From contig NZ_CP082322.1 of the NCBI RefSeq assembly GCF_019884725.1, positions 3,162,001-3,226,000 on the forward strand: a stretch of DNA of 64,000 nt, given 5' to 3'. Positions 1 to 9,425 of this stretch are shown here, in pieces. Position numbers and translations under genes: made by a program. Source of the stretch: Leucobacter tenebrionis (GTDB lineage Bacteria; Actinomycetota; Actinomycetes; Actinomycetales; Microbacteriaceae). The notes below the pieces were generated by a model, which did not search any database, had not been told where the DNA came from, and worked only from the letters and a program-made list of their open reading frames with translations. Position 1 is the first letter of the stretch. Each line of letters starts with the position of its first letter.

Positions 1-637
1 GCCGAGCGCGCCGCTCAGCGTCGCCGCCGTAGTCGTCGTCGCGCAGATTCGAGAGGGGGGAGAGGAACTCGTGCAGCAGGTAGCCGTGTGCCGCATGCAC
101 CTCGACGGCGTCGAAGCCGGCGGCAACCGCGCGGTCGGCTGCGGCGGCGAAGGCCTCGACGAGACCGGCGACTTCGTCGGTGCTCAGGGCATGCGGGGCG
201 GCGAAGTCCCCGAACGGGACCTCGGAGGGTGCGACCGTCTGCCAGCCTCCCTCGGAGACGGGCACGCTGCCCTCGGGCCGGCCGGGCAACCAGGGATAGG
301 TCGAGGCCTTGCGGCCGGCGTGCGCGAGCTGCACCGCGATGCGTGCTCCGTGCGAGTGCGCGATTGCGGTGACCCTGGCGAAGGCGGCCGTCTGGTCCTC
401 GTTCCACAGACCGAGGTCGCGTGACGAGATGCGGCCCTCGGGTGTGACGGCCGTCGCCTCCATCACCACGAGTCCGGCCCCACCGCGGGCGAGGGCCCCG
501 ACGTGCTGCAGATGCCAGTCGCCGGGTGCGCCGTCCTCGTGCTCTGCGGAGTACTGGCACATGGGGGACGCCCAGAGGCGGTTGCGCACCTCGAGGTTGC
601 GGAGTCGGAATGGGCGGAAGAGGATCGGATCGGCCAT
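1..637 (-). CDS. NADH:flavin oxidoreductase, Old Yellow Enzyme family (3' end missing)
   Basis: FMN-dependent ene-reductase of the YqjM-like branch of the Old Yellow Enzyme family, a cytosolic NAD(P)H enzyme that reduces activated C=C bonds. The minus-strand reading starts at an ATG at 635-637 and reads [17 protein letters not shown], followed by ASPMCQYS (the Cys that tunes the flavin in YqjM-type enzymes) and QLAHAGRK (the His region that binds substrate). About 212 residues are visible, and the C-terminal half of the barrel lies beyond base 1. It is divergent from the DUF2130 gene across about 140 bp. The family is clear; the physiological substrate cannot be told. Confidence 0.9.
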   Translation of the reverse strand, partial: MADPILFRPFRLRNLEVRNRLWASPMCQYSAEHEDGAPGDWHLQHVGALARGGAGLVVMEATAVTPEGRISSRDLGLWNEDQTAAFARVTAIAHSHGARIAVQLAHAGRKASTYPWLPGRPEGSVPVSEGGWQTVAPSEVPFGDFAAPHALSTDEVAGLVEAFAAAADRAVAAGFDAVEVHAAHGYLLHEFLSPLSNLRDDDYGGDAERRAR

Positions 638-775
638 GCGTCGCAGTGTATCGGGCGCAACCGGCACGGGAGACCTCTGGCCTGCGGCCGCCGGCGGGAG
701 TGCCGAGATCAAGAATGTCGGTGGTCTGTGGGAGGGTTGAGGAGTTCACAGCCGAGATGCAGAGGGAGGCTCCGG

Positions 776-2203
776 ATGCATGAGATCAAGTGCCCGCACT
801 GCGGCAGGGCATTCACCGCCGATGAGGCCGGCTACGCCGACATCATCAAGCAGGTGCGCGACCATGAGTTCGAGCAGCAGCTGAGCGAGCGCCTGGAGCT
901 GGCCGAGCAGGAGAAGGAGAAGGCACTCGAACTGGCCGCGGTGCGTGCGGCCGGGGAGCTGCAGCGTGCCGCGGCTGCGAAGGACGCCGAGCTTCAGGAG
1001 CTCCGTTCCCGGCTCGAAGCCGAGGAGACCGCGCGGAAGCTCGCGGTCTCTGAAGCGCTCGGTTCGGTCGAGAAGGAGCGGGATGCGCTCGCGAACGAAC
1101 TGGATCGGGTGAAGCGGGAGCGAGAGGCGGCAGAAGAGCTGGCGGCGGCGACCCTCGCCGCAGAGCTGAAGCAGACGGCAGCTGCGAAGGACTCCGAGAT
1201 ACAGGAGCTCCGGTCGCGGCTGGAGGCGGAGGAGACCGCGCGGAAGCTCGCGATCGCAGAGGCCGTCGGCAGGGTCGAGAAGGAGCGCGACGAGTTCAAG
1301 AACGGGTTGGAGCGGGCGGAGCTCGAGAAGCAGCTCGCCGAGAAGTCGCTGAAGGATCGCTACGAGGTGCAGCTGCGGGATCGCGACGAGGCGATCGAGC
1401 GCCTGCGCGACCTGAAGGCGAAGCTCTCGACCAAGATGGTGGGCGAGACGCTCGAACAGCACTGCGAGACGACGTTCAATCAGATCCGCGCGACCGCCTT
1501 TCCCCGCGCGCACTTCGAGAAGGACAACGACGCCCGCACCGGCAGCAAGGGCGATTACATCTTCCGCGATTTCGATACGAACGAGGCCGGCGAGCGCGGC
1601 ACCGAGATCGTGTCGATCATGTTCGAGATGAAGAACGAATCCGACACGACCGCCACGAAGCACAAGAACGAGGATTTCCTGAGAGAGCTCGACAAGGATC
1701 GGCGGGAGAAGGGCTGCGAGTACGCGGTCCTCGTATCGCTGCTCGAACCGGAGAGCGACCTGTACAACACCGGCATCGTCGACGTCTCCCACAGGTACCC
1801 CAAGATGTACGTGATCCGACCGCAGTTCTTCATCCAGCTGATCACGCTCCTGCGCAATGCGGCGATGAACGCCCTGCGCTACAAGAACGAGCTCGAGCTC
1901 GTGAAGGCCCAGAACATCGACATCACGAACTTCGAGAACGAGCTCGACGCCTTCAAGGGGGCCTTCGGCCGCAACTACGAGCTCGCCTCGAAGCAGTTCC
2001 AGGAGGCGATCAAGCGCATCGATACCTCGATCACCGAGATGCAGAAGGTGAAGGAGCAACTGCTGAAGTCGGAGAACAATCTGCGCCTTGCGAACGACAA
2101 GGCCCAGGGGGTCTCGATCAAGAAACTGACGCGGGGCAACCCGACGATGCAGGCCAAGTTCGCCGCCCTCGACAGCGCGACCGCCCTGAACCCGAACGAC
2201 TGA
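776..2203 (+). CDS. DUF2130 domain-containing coiled-coil protein
   Basis: A 475-aa protein of unknown cellular role. The N-terminus has a zinc-ribbon-like CPHCGRAF; there is then a long Glu/Arg/Ala-rich coiled coil (about residues 30-220), followed by the DUF2130 domain starting near [18 protein letters not shown]2130 is thought to be a restriction-endonuclease-like or RmuC-related fold, so a nucleic-acid role is plausible but inferred. The start was chosen at 776 because MHEIKCPHC is the conserved N-terminus and AGGGAGG-type sequence lies 7-13 nt upstream. The same frame stays open upstream but looks like non-coding read-through. The coiled coil has an internal duplication. The downstream helicase starts 15 nt after the stop, so the two are probably co-transcribed. 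Confidence 0.88.
   Translation: MHEIKCPHCGRAFTADEAGYADIIKQVRDHEFEQQLSERLELAEQEKEKALELAAVRAAGELQRAAAAKDAELQELRSRLEAEETARKLAVSEALGSVEKERDALANELDRVKREREAAEELAAATLAAELKQTAAAKDSEIQELRSRLEAEETARKLAIAEAVGRVEKERDEFKNGLERAELEKQLAEKSLKDRYEVQLRDRDEAIERLRDLKAKLSTKMVGETLEQHCETTFNQIRATAFPRAHFEKDNDARTGSKGDYIFRDFDTNEAGERGTEIVSIMFEMKNESDTTATKHKNEDFLRELDKDRREKGCEYAVLVSLLEPESDLYNTGIVDVSHRYPKMYVIRPQFFIQLITLLRNAAMNALRYKNELELVKAQNIDITNFENELDAFKGAFGRNYELASKQFQEAIKRIDTSITEMQKVKEQLLKSENNLRLANDKAQGVSIKKLTRGNPTMQAKFAALDSATALNPND
977..1390 (+). repeat. Two-copy tandem duplication inside the DUF2130 coiled coil
   Basis: Two adjacent in-frame units of 207 nt (69 codons), 977-1183 and 1184-1390. Both contain [20 protein letters not shown] in protein form. 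The first part of each unit is closely conserved at the DNA level and the remainder has drifted, so this is an old or selectively maintained coiled-coil extension. Confidence 0.8.
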
Positions 2204-2218
2204 GAAGAGCGCACACGT

Positions 2219-4843
2219 ATGAATCTGGGATCGTTGCTCGAGTCCTCCGCGTTCGCGGAGGCGGACGAGGCGTTCGCCGCCTTCGAGGAGTGGGCCTGGG
2301 AAGACCGCGGGCTGCGGCTGTACCCGGCGCAGGAGGAGGCGGTGCTCGGCATCGCGCTGGGCAGCAACGTGATCCTCGCGACGCCCACGGGCACCGGTAA
2401 GTCGCTCGTCGCCATCGGTGCGCACTTCATCGCCCTATCCGAGCGGCGCCGAACCGTGTACACGGCGCCCATCAAGGCGCTCGTGAGCGAGAAGTTCTTC
2501 GACCTGATCGACGTCTTCGGAGCATCCAACGTCGGGATGGTCACCGGAGACACCTCTATCAACCCCGATGCGCCCATCCTCTGCTGCACCGCGGAGATCC
2601 TCGCCAATCTCGCGATCCGCGACAAAGACGTCGACAACCCGGAGGCCGGCGGGATCACCCAGGTGATCATGGACGAGTTCCACTATTACGCCGATCCCGA
2701 TCGGGGCTGGGCCTGGCAGGTGCCGCTTCTGCTGATGAACGATGCCCAGTTCCTGCTCATGTCGGCCACCCTCGGCGACGTCACCGAGCTGGCGGCCGAT
2801 CTGAGCGACGCGACCGGGCGAGACACCGCCCTCGTGACCGGAGTGGAGCGCCCGGTCCCGCTGAGCTTCAGCTACGAGGTCGCTCCCGCCCACGAAGTCG
2901 TGGAGAGCCTCGTCGAGAACCGGCAGACCCCGGCCTACCTGGTGCACTTCAACCAGTCCCATGCGGTCGAGCAGGCGCAAGCACTCGCCAGCATTCGCAT
3001 CGTCGATCGCGCCGGTCGCGATGAGATCGCAGAGGCCATCGGGGACTTCCGCTTCTCCACGGGCTTCGGCTCCACGCTCTCGCGCCTCGTGAGGGCGGGG
3101 ATCGGCGTGCACCACGCCGGGATGCTGCCGCGTTACCGGCGCCTCGTGGAGCAGCTCGCGCAGCGGGGCCTGCTCCGGGTGATCTGCGGCACGGACACGC
3201 TCGGCGTCGGCATCAACGTTCCCATCCGGACGGTCGTGATCACCGCGCTCACCAAGTTCGACGGCGAGAAGATGCGCCGCCTCAGTGCACGCGAATTCCA
3301 CCAGATCGCGGGGCGCGCCGGCCGGGCGGGCTTCGATACCGAGGGGGACGTGATCGCGCTCGCGCCCGAGCACGAGATCGAGAACGCGAAGGCGGTGGCC
3401 AAGGCTGCCGCGAAGGCGAGCGGCGGGAAGAAGGTGAAGCCCGCCAAGAAGAAGGCGGCGCCGCAGGGCTTCGTCGCCTGGAGCGAGCAGACGCTCGAGA
3501 AGCTGGTCTCGTCGCAACCGGAACCGCTCGTCAGCCGCATGCGCGTCACTCACTCGATGGTGCTCGGCGTGATCGGCCGCGGCGAGGAGTGGGAGGGCGA
3601 AGCCCTCAATACAATGCAGATGCTCATCTTCGACAGCCACGAGCCGAAGGCGCGTCAATACGCGCACGCTCGCACGGCCATCGAGATCTTCCGCACGCTG
3701 CGCAACGGGGGCATCGTCGAGGTGCACGAGCACATCGACGAGAGCGGACGTACGCAGAAGCTGCTGCGGCTCACGGTCGAACTGCAGGCGAACTTCGCCC
3801 TGAACCAGCCGCTGTCGCCCTTCGCCCTCGCTGCGATCGAGCTGCTCGATCCCGAATCGGATGGCTACGCCCTCGACGTGATCTCGATCATCGAGGCCAC
3901 CCTCGAGGATCCCCGAGCCATTCTGCGAGCCCAGGAGCACAGGGCCCGCGGAGAGGCCGTCGCCGCGATGAAGGCCGAGGGCATCGAGTACGACGAGCGC
4001 ATGGAACTGCTCGAGCAGGTCACGCATCCGCAGCCGCTCAAGGAGCTGCTCGACGAGGCGTTCCACGAGTACACGAAAGAGGTGCCGTGGGCGCGCGACT
4101 ACGAGCTGCGCCCCAAGGCGGTGGTGCGCGACATGGTGGAGCGCGCGTTCGGGTTCCGCGACCTGGTCTCCTTCTATCAACTGGGCCGCGCGGAAGGCGG
4201 GGTGCTGCGCTACCTCAGCGACGCCTATCGCGCGCTCGAGCGCACCATTCCCGAGCAGGCGAAGACGCCCGAGCTCGAAGAGCTCATCGACTGGCTCGGC
4301 GAGCTGGTGCGCCAGATCGACTCGAGCCTTATCGACGAGTGGGAGGAACTGTCGAACCCGGAAGCGGCAGCAGCGCACGCGTCCGAGCTCGCGCATGCAG
4401 CGGACAGCGAGGTCGTCGTCGCTCCACCGACCCGCTCCGTGCTGCGCAACGAGCGGGCCTTCACGGTGATGGTGCGCAATGCGCTGTTCCGTCGGGTGCA
4501 GGCGGCGGCGTTCGAGCGCTACGAGGAGCTCGCCGAGCTCGACGGCGGGGGCGCGCCGGGCACAGCCTTCGGCGAGCAGGCGTGGCGCGACGCGCTCGAC
4601 GGCTACTACACCGAGTACGACGAGATCCGCGTCGACGCCGACGCCCGCGCCGCGGGGCTTCTCGAGATCGACCGCGACCCCGAGACCGTGGCCGAGGGCG
4701 TCTGGCGCTTCCGGCAGGTGCTGCTCGACCCCGCGGGAGACCGCGACTGGGGGATTGAGGGTGTCATCGATCTGGCCGCGTCCGAAGCCGAGGGCGAGCC
4801 CGTGGTGCGGGTGCAGCGCGTCGGGCCGCACACCGGTTCCTGA
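2219..4843 (+). CDS. DEAD/DEAH-box helicase with DUF3516 C-terminus
   Basis: An 874-aa SF2 RNA helicase of the actinobacterial DUF3516 group, related to Ski2/Mtr4-like enzymes. The ATP-binding motif ATPTGTGKS is at residues 54-62, the Walker B DEFH at 152-155, SAT near residue 180, and motif VI HQIAGRAGRAG near 360. A Lys/Ala-rich segment (KVKPAKKKAAP) separates the helicase core from the long C-terminal DUF3516 region. The likely role is cytosolic RNA unwinding, in turnover or ribosome maturation; the exact substrate is unknown. Start: ATG 2219, 15 nt after the DUF2130 stop. The gene is complete and of normal length for the family. Confidence 0.92.
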   Translation: MNLGSLLESSAFAEADEAFAAFEEWAWEDRGLRLYPAQEEAVLGIALGSNVILATPTGTGKSLVAIGAHFIALSERRRTVYTAPIKALVSEKFFDLIDVFGASNVGMVTGDTSINPDAPILCCTAEILANLAIRDKDVDNPEAGGITQVIMDEFHYYADPDRGWAWQVPLLLMNDAQFLLMSATLGDVTELAADLSDATGRDTALVTGVERPVPLSFSYEVAPAHEVVESLVENRQTPAYLVHFNQSHAVEQAQALASIRIVDRAGRDEIAEAIGDFRFSTGFGSTLSRLVRAGIGVHHAGMLPRYRRLVEQLAQRGLLRVICGTDTLGVGINVPIRTVVITALTKFDGEKMRRLSAREFHQIAGRAGRAGFDTEGDVIALAPEHEIENAKAVAKAAAKASGGKKVKPAKKKAAPQGFVAWSEQTLEKLVSSQPEPLVSRMRVTHSMVLGVIGRGEEWEGEALNTMQMLIFDSHEPKARQYAHARTAIEIFRTLRNGGIVEVHEHIDESGRTQKLLRLTVELQANFALNQPLSPFALAAIELLDPESDGYALDVISIIEATLEDPRAILRAQEHRARGEAVAAMKAEGIEYDERMELLEQVTHPQPLKELLDEAFHEYTKEVPWARDYELRPKAVVRDMVERAFGFRDLVSFYQLGRAEGGVLRYLSDAYRALERTIPEQAKTPELEELIDWLGELVRQIDSSLIDEWEELSNPEAAAAHASELAHAADSEVVVAPPTRSVLRNERAFTVMVRNALFRRVQAAAFERYEELAELDGGGAPGTAFGEQAWRDALDGYYTEYDEIRVDADARAAGLLEIDRDPETVAEGVWRFRQVLLDPAGDRDWGIEGVIDLAASEAEGEPVVRVQRVGPHTGS

Positions 4844-4940
4844 AGCGGGCGGCGCACGGGCCCGAGTCCGGCGGGGCGCTGCTTCCCGAGGCTTGGTGAA
4901 CCGAGAGGGATGGGGTGCGGATCGCGGTGGCGCGGTGGTC

Positions 4941-4953
4941 TAATATGCATCTG
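4941..4953 (+). promoter_or_regulatory. Putative promoter -10 box of the polysaccharide operon
   Basis: TAATAT at 4941-4946 lies 6 nt before a GTG at 4953. That position would serve either as the start of a leaderless mRNA or as the transcription start of a 39-nt leader carrying AGGGAAGG in front of a TTG at 4992. No convincing -35 box is visible. Confidence 0.5.
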
Positions 4954-6494
4954 TGACCGGGCGTTCCGGTGCAGTACAGGGAAGGCACGACTTGCATCGG
5001 GTATTTCAACGCTTGGTCGGCGTGTTCATCATCTTCATCGTGCTCATAGCGGTCGGCCTGCTGGTCTGGGGAGTCACCGCGACGAACGCGGAGGCCGCGT
5101 GGCAACCGGTGCAGATCACCCTCGCGGGGGTGTGGACGGTGCTCTACAACGCCGAGGTGCCGGACCTCACGATCGTCGCGATATCGCTCGGCGCCGCGCT
5201 CCTCTTCGTGGTCATCGTCGTGGCGACCGAGCGCATCGTCGCGAACCGATACCGCCGCACCCCGCTCGAGGTCGCCGATCGCACGCTGGCCCCGAAGCGC
5301 ATCATGGCGCAGACGAGGGGCGTCTTCACGGGCGAGGTCACCGTCACCGTGCTGATCCCGGCCCACAACGAAGAGGCGTCCCTGCCCGACACGCTCGCCT
5401 CGCTGCGCGACCAGACCGTCGCCCCGCAGCGCGTGCTCGTGATCGCCGACAACTGCACCGACCGCACCGCCGAGGTCGCCCGGCGCTTCGGCGCTGAGGT
5501 CTTCGAAACCGTCGGCAACACCCACAAGAAGGGCGGGGCGCTCAACCAGGCGCTCTCGGACCTGCTTCCGGGCATGGGCGACAACGATGCCGTGCTCGTC
5601 ATGGACGCCGACACCCAGCTGAGCGAGGGGTTCATCGCGACCGCCGTCGAGCGCTTCACCTGGGATCGCGCGCTCATGGCGGTCGGCGGCCTCTTCCAGG
5701 GGGAGGAGGGGCACGGCATTCTGGGACAGTTCCAGCGCAATGAGTACTTCCGGTACCAGCGGGAGATCTCGCGCCGCGACGGGCGGGTCTTCGTGCTCAC
5801 GGGTACGGGCACGGCCTTCCGGGCGACTGCGCTGCGTGCGGTCGCGGAAGCGCGCGGCTCGTCCCTTCCCGGCATCAGAGGCGATGTCTACGACACCTTC
5901 GCTCTGACCGAGGACAACGAGCTGACGATCGCGATCAAGTCGCTCGGAGGGCTGATGGTGTCTCCGCAGCAGTGCGCGGTGACCACCGAGCTGATGCCGA
6001 CCTGGCGGATGCTCTGGGCGCAGCGCCTGCGCTGGCAGCGCGGGGCACTGGAGAACCTGGGAGCGTACGGCGTGACTCCCCAGACCTTCAGGTACTGGAG
6101 CCAGCAGGTCGCGATCGGCTACGGGGTGTTCGCGCTCTTCGCCTACTTCGCCCTGATGTTCTTGATGCTCACCGCCATGGATACCTGGGTGTGGTTCCCG
6201 TTCTGGCTGGGCGTCGGCCTGCTGTTCGCGGTCGAGCGTACCGTCACCGCTTGGCGCGGCGGGTGGCGGGCGCGGGTGCTCGCGGCGCTCGTCATTCCCG
6301 AGCTGGTCTACGACTGCTTCCTCAACCTCGCCTTCTTGAAGGGCGTGATCGAGATCTCGGCGGGGCGGCGACCCACCTGGAAGCACGTTCAGCACACGGC
6401 CGCAGAGTCCCCGACCGGTGAACCGGGTGCAGGCGGCGCCACTCAGCAGTTCGAGCGCGGCGACACCGCCGCGACGCGGCAGGGGGTGCAGTGA
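4953..6494 (+). CDS. Membrane glycosyltransferase family 2 (BcsA/PgaC-like)
   Basis: A processive-type inverting glycosyltransferase, 513 aa if started at GTG 4953. It has two N-terminal membrane segments, then a cytosolic GT-A domain with IPAHNEE, ADNCTD, the metal-binding MDADTQ, and the acceptor/processivity motif QRLRW at 357-361. Three or so membrane helices follow. The C-terminal tail is polar. The family makes beta-linked homopolymers such as poly-GlcNAc or cellulose; the product here is unknown. An alternative start is TTG 4992, which has a better ribosome-binding site (AGGGAAGG, about 7 nt away). It is the first gene of a tight four-gene set with a 68-aa membrane protein, UDP-GlcNAc 2-epimerase and a second GT2. 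Confidence 0.88.
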   Translation: MTGRSGAVQGRHDLHRVFQRLVGVFIIFIVLIAVGLLVWGVTATNAEAAWQPVQITLAGVWTVLYNAEVPDLTIVAISLGAALLFVVIVVATERIVANRYRRTPLEVADRTLAPKRIMAQTRGVFTGEVTVTVLIPAHNEEASLPDTLASLRDQTVAPQRVLVIADNCTDRTAEVARRFGAEVFETVGNTHKKGGALNQALSDLLPGMGDNDAVLVMDADTQLSEGFIATAVERFTWDRALMAVGGLFQGEEGHGILGQFQRNEYFRYQREISRRDGRVFVLTGTGTAFRATALRAVAEARGSSLPGIRGDVYDTFALTEDNELTIAIKSLGGLMVSPQQCAVTTELMPTWRMLWAQRLRWQRGALENLGAYGVTPQTFRYWSQQVAIGYGVFALFAYFALMFLMLTAMDTWVWFPFWLGVGLLFAVERTVTAWRGGWRARVLAALVIPELVYDCFLNLAFLKGVIEISAGRRPTWKHVQHTAAESPTGEPGAGGATQQFERGDTAATRQGVQ

Positions 6495-6700
6495 TGTTCG
6501 ATACGGGGCTGCTCTTTCCGGAAGAGATCCTGCACACCGACTGGTTCGGCGCGTTCGCCACGCTCGTGGCGGTCAACACCCTCATCTACGTGGTGCTCGG
6601 GGTGTCGAAGCTGCTGCCCGTGATCCATCTCGGCCGTCGTCGGGGAGGCCGCAACCGCCGAGGCGAGACCCGCAGCATCTATCCCGACGCTGAGAGCTGA
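6494..6700 (+). CDS. Small single-pass membrane protein in the polysaccharide operon
   Basis: A 68-aa protein of no recognised family. It begins MFDTGLLFPEEILH, has one hydrophobic helix (about residues 20-42, FATLVAVNTLIYVVLGVSKL), and ends with an Arg-rich basic tail. Its ATG overlaps the stop of the glycosyltransferase by one base (TGATG), so translation is coupled. A GTG three bases upstream is also possible. By position it could be a small accessory subunit of the upstream or downstream synthase, as small partners occur in other GT2 synthase systems; this is inference only. Confidence 0.75.
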   Translation: MFDTGLLFPEEILHTDWFGAFATLVAVNTLIYVVLGVSKLLPVIHLGRRRGGRNRRGETRSIYPDAES

Positions 6701-6741
6701 GTACGATCGTTCTACGCAGGTACGACGAAGCCGGGGGGCAC

Positions 6742-8019
6742 ATGATTCCATACGCAGAGCGCACGCGAGTGCTCGTAGTCATCGGTACTCGACCCGAGGC
6801 GATCAAGATGATCCCGGTCGTACGCGCCCTTCAGGACTCCGGCACGTTTCGGCCCGTGGTGATCGCCACGGGGCAGCACACCGACCTCGTCGACGATCTC
6901 ATCCGCAAGGCGGGGCTCCGCGTGGACGCCAGCCTGCACGCCTCTCAGCCCGTCGACGGCGTGAAACCGTCGCTGAACGAGATGGTCGCACGCATTATCG
7001 TCGGCATCGACCGGGTCTGGTCGAGTGAATCCGTTCCCGAGGAGTATCGGGCCGACGGGCGCCGCGAGGTCGGCGGCGCGGTCGCCTGCCTCGTGCACGG
7101 CGACACGAGTTCCGCAGCTGCCGCCGCGATCGCCTCATTCAACCTGCGTATCCCGGTCGTGCACGTGGAGGCGGGTCTGCGCACGTCGGACCTGCTCTCA
7201 CCGTTCCCGGAGGAGGGCAACAGACAGCTCATCTCGCGCATCGCCGCGCTCCACCTCGCACCGACCACCACGAACAAGATGAATCTCGTGCGCGAGGGAG
7301 TCGACTACGACCGAATCCTCGTCACCGGTAACACCTCCATCGACATGCTGCAGTGGGTCGCGACGCAAGAGGGTGGCTTCGGCCCGGGGCTCGAGGAGCT
7401 CGAGACCGATCCTCGCCCTCGAATCGTGCTCGTCACGGCCCATCGTCGCGAGAACTGGGGCGAGGGTCTCGAGAACATCGCCGCAGCCGTGCGCGAACTC
7501 GCCGAGCGGTACCCCGAGACGCGCTTCGTGGTGCCGATGCATCCGAACCCGGTCGCGCGTCGGTCGTTCATCGAGGCGCTCGAAGGAATGCCGAACGCCC
7601 TCCTCGTCGAGCCGCGGGACTACGCCGACTTCGCCCGGCTCATGGGTGCGGCCCGGATCATCATCACGGACTCGGGCGGAGTGCAGGAGGAGGCCCCGGC
7701 GCTGGGCACACCCGTGCTCGTCGCGCGCGAGACCACGGAGCGGGAGGAGGGCGTGCACGCGGGCACGCTCGTGCTCGTGGGCACCGATCCGACGCGGATC
7801 GTGCAGGAGGCGGTCAAGCTTCTCGATGACGACGACGAGCACGCGCGTCGCGCCGCGAAGCTCAACCCGTATGGCGACGGTCGGGCCTCCGAGCGCATCG
7901 TGCAGGCTCTCGAGAACATCTTGCGCGACGGACCTGTGCCCGAGGAGCTGAACGGCGGGGGCCTGCGGAACGCGGTGCGTCGCCGGTTCGGTCTCGATAT
8001 CGCGGAGACCCATGTTTGA
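6742..8019 (+). CDS. wecB: UDP-N-acetylglucosamine 2-epimerase (non-hydrolysing)
   Basis: Interconverts UDP-GlcNAc and UDP-ManNAc in the cytosol. The 425-aa protein has the GT-B-like epimerase fold with VVIGTRPEAIKM near the N-terminus, HVEAGLRTSD, VTAHRREN, and SGGVQEEAP, which are hallmark segments of the WecB/MnaA family. It is a little longer than typical (about 375 aa) because of an insertion near residues 85-115. Start: ATG 6742 with a G-rich Shine-Dalgarno 4-9 nt upstream. It lies between two GT2 genes and overlaps the next by 8 nt. This suggests that UDP-ManNAc is made for the polymer built by this operon. Confidence 0.92.
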   Translation: MIPYAERTRVLVVIGTRPEAIKMIPVVRALQDSGTFRPVVIATGQHTDLVDDLIRKAGLRVDASLHASQPVDGVKPSLNEMVARIIVGIDRVWSSESVPEEYRADGRREVGGAVACLVHGDTSSAAAAAIASFNLRIPVVHVEAGLRTSDLLSPFPEEGNRQLISRIAALHLAPTTTNKMNLVREGVDYDRILVTGNTSIDMLQWVATQEGGFGPGLEELETDPRPRIVLVTAHRRENWGEGLENIAAAVRELAERYPETRFVVPMHPNPVARRSFIEALEGMPNALLVEPRDYADFARLMGAARIIITDSGGVQEEAPALGTPVLVARETTEREEGVHAGTLVLVGTDPTRIVQEAVKLLDDDDEHARRAAKLNPYGDGRASERIVQALENILRDGPVPEELNGGGLRNAVRRRFGLDIAETHV

Positions 8020-9415
8020 GCTCGTCGCAGAGCAGACCCCGTTCGAGCGAGAGGTCGAGCGCACCTGGTACTTCCTGCTCCACATGTACGACGGGCTGCC
8101 GATCTGGGCGGTACCGATCTTCCTCTTCGCGCTGGTCATCGTGCTCAGCTCCACGGCCTCGCTGGCGATCCTCGCGGTGCGCGCCGGAAGGCAGCTGCGC
8201 CTGGGAGCCGCCGGCGGGCGGCGCGGCCGGAGGGGGGGAGAGACGGAGAGCGAGTACCTGTGGGTGTTCATGGTCCCCGCGCTCAACGAGGAGATCACGA
8301 TCGCCGACTCGGTGCTCCGGCTCGCGGAGGTCGAGGTGACGAACAAGCGGATTCTGGTCATCGATGACGGGTCCGACGATCGGACCGGCGAGATCCTCTC
8401 CGAGATGGCCCTGCCCGAGCTGACCGTTCTCACCCGGGTCGCTCCGCACGCGCGCCAGGGCAAGTCGGAGGCGTTGAACGACGCGTGGCGCTATCTCCAC
8501 CGGGTGGTGCTCGGCGAAGGCCCCTACCGGGGCTGGGATCCGCGGCGCGTCATCGTGGCGATCGTGGATGCGGACGGGCGACTCGACCCCCAGGCCGGGA
8601 GAGCGGCGCGGCACTTCGACGATCCCGAGGTGGGCGGGGTGCAGTCGCAGGTGCGGATCTACAATCGCGAAACCTTCCTCACGCTCGCCCAGGACCTCGA
8701 GTTCGGGGTGTTCGGCACGGTGTTCCAGCTCGGCCGCACCGGGTGGGGCACGGCGAACATGGGCGGCAACGGCCAGTTCAATCGTCTCGCCGCGCTCGAC
8801 GAGATCGCGGTCGAAGACTCGGCGGGGCATGCCGGCCCCTGGCGCGCCGGGCGGCTCACCGAGGATCAGGACATCGGTCTCAGATTGATCCACGCGGGCT
8901 GGAAGGGCGCGCAGGCGTCAGACGTCACCATTTCGCAGCAGGGGCTGAACTCGCTGCGCGCGCTCTACCGACAGCGCACGAGATGGGCTCAGGGCGGTTG
9001 GCAGGTATTCGATCTGGTCGGCCCCACGATCCGCAATCGCCATGTGGGGGTCGCGGCCCGATGGGATCAGTTCTGGTATCTCATGATGCCCGCGGTGCAG
9101 GCGTGGGTCGGGCTCTCGGTCGTGCTGAGCGTCGTCTTCCTGACGACCGGTATCGCCCGGCCGCCGCTCACGGTCTTCATACTGGTGCTCGCCTACCTCT
9201 TCTCCGCGGTGCCCGGGGTCGCCGGTGTGCTGCTCGCGAGACGCCGCAGAGGGATCTGGCCGTTCATCGTCGGCGTGCTGGTCGCGCACCTCTACATCTT
9301 CTACTCGTGGCTCATCTACCCGGTCGTGTACCGTTCGCTGCTGCGCCAGATGTTCGGCGTCACGGGGTGGGCGAAGACTCGACGGGAGGCGATCGAGCCG
9401 ACTCCCGACGACTAG
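8012..9415 (+). CDS. Second membrane glycosyltransferase family 2
   Basis: A 467-aa GT2. One N-terminal membrane segment (VPIFLFALVIVLSSTASLAI) leads into a GT-A domain with VPALNEE, IDDGSDD, the DxD-type VDADGRLD, TEDQDIGLRL, and the QRTRW motif at 321-325. At least three hydrophobic helices follow near the C-terminus. It is therefore also a processive-type synthase and is distinct from the first GT2 in sequence. Its start overlaps the epimerase gene by 8 nt. Having two synthases around one epimerase suggests either a copolymer or two related polymers; the sequence alone cannot decide. Confidence 0.88.
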   Translation: MFELVAEQTPFEREVERTWYFLLHMYDGLPIWAVPIFLFALVIVLSSTASLAILAVRAGRQLRLGAAGGRRGRRGGETESEYLWVFMVPALNEEITIADSVLRLAEVEVTNKRILVIDDGSDDRTGEILSEMALPELTVLTRVAPHARQGKSEALNDAWRYLHRVVLGEGPYRGWDPRRVIVAIVDADGRLDPQAGRAARHFDDPEVGGVQSQVRIYNRETFLTLAQDLEFGVFGTVFQLGRTGWGTANMGGNGQFNRLAALDEIAVEDSAGHAGPWRAGRLTEDQDIGLRLIHAGWKGAQASDVTISQQGLNSLRALYRQRTRWAQGGWQVFDLVGPTIRNRHVGVAARWDQFWYLMMPAVQAWVGLSVVLSVVFLTTGIARPPLTVFILVLAYLFSAVPGVAGVLLARRRRGIWPFIVGVLVAHLYIFYSWLIYPVVYRSLLRQMFGVTGWAKTRREAIEPTPDD

Positions 9416-9425
9416 CCTGGAACCC

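Noticed and set aside
746..4831. Long minus-strand frames (559 and 798 codons) opposite the DUF2130 and helicase genes
   Set aside because: Both are composition shadows rich in Arg, Gly, Leu and His with no domain, and the plus-strand genes are certain.
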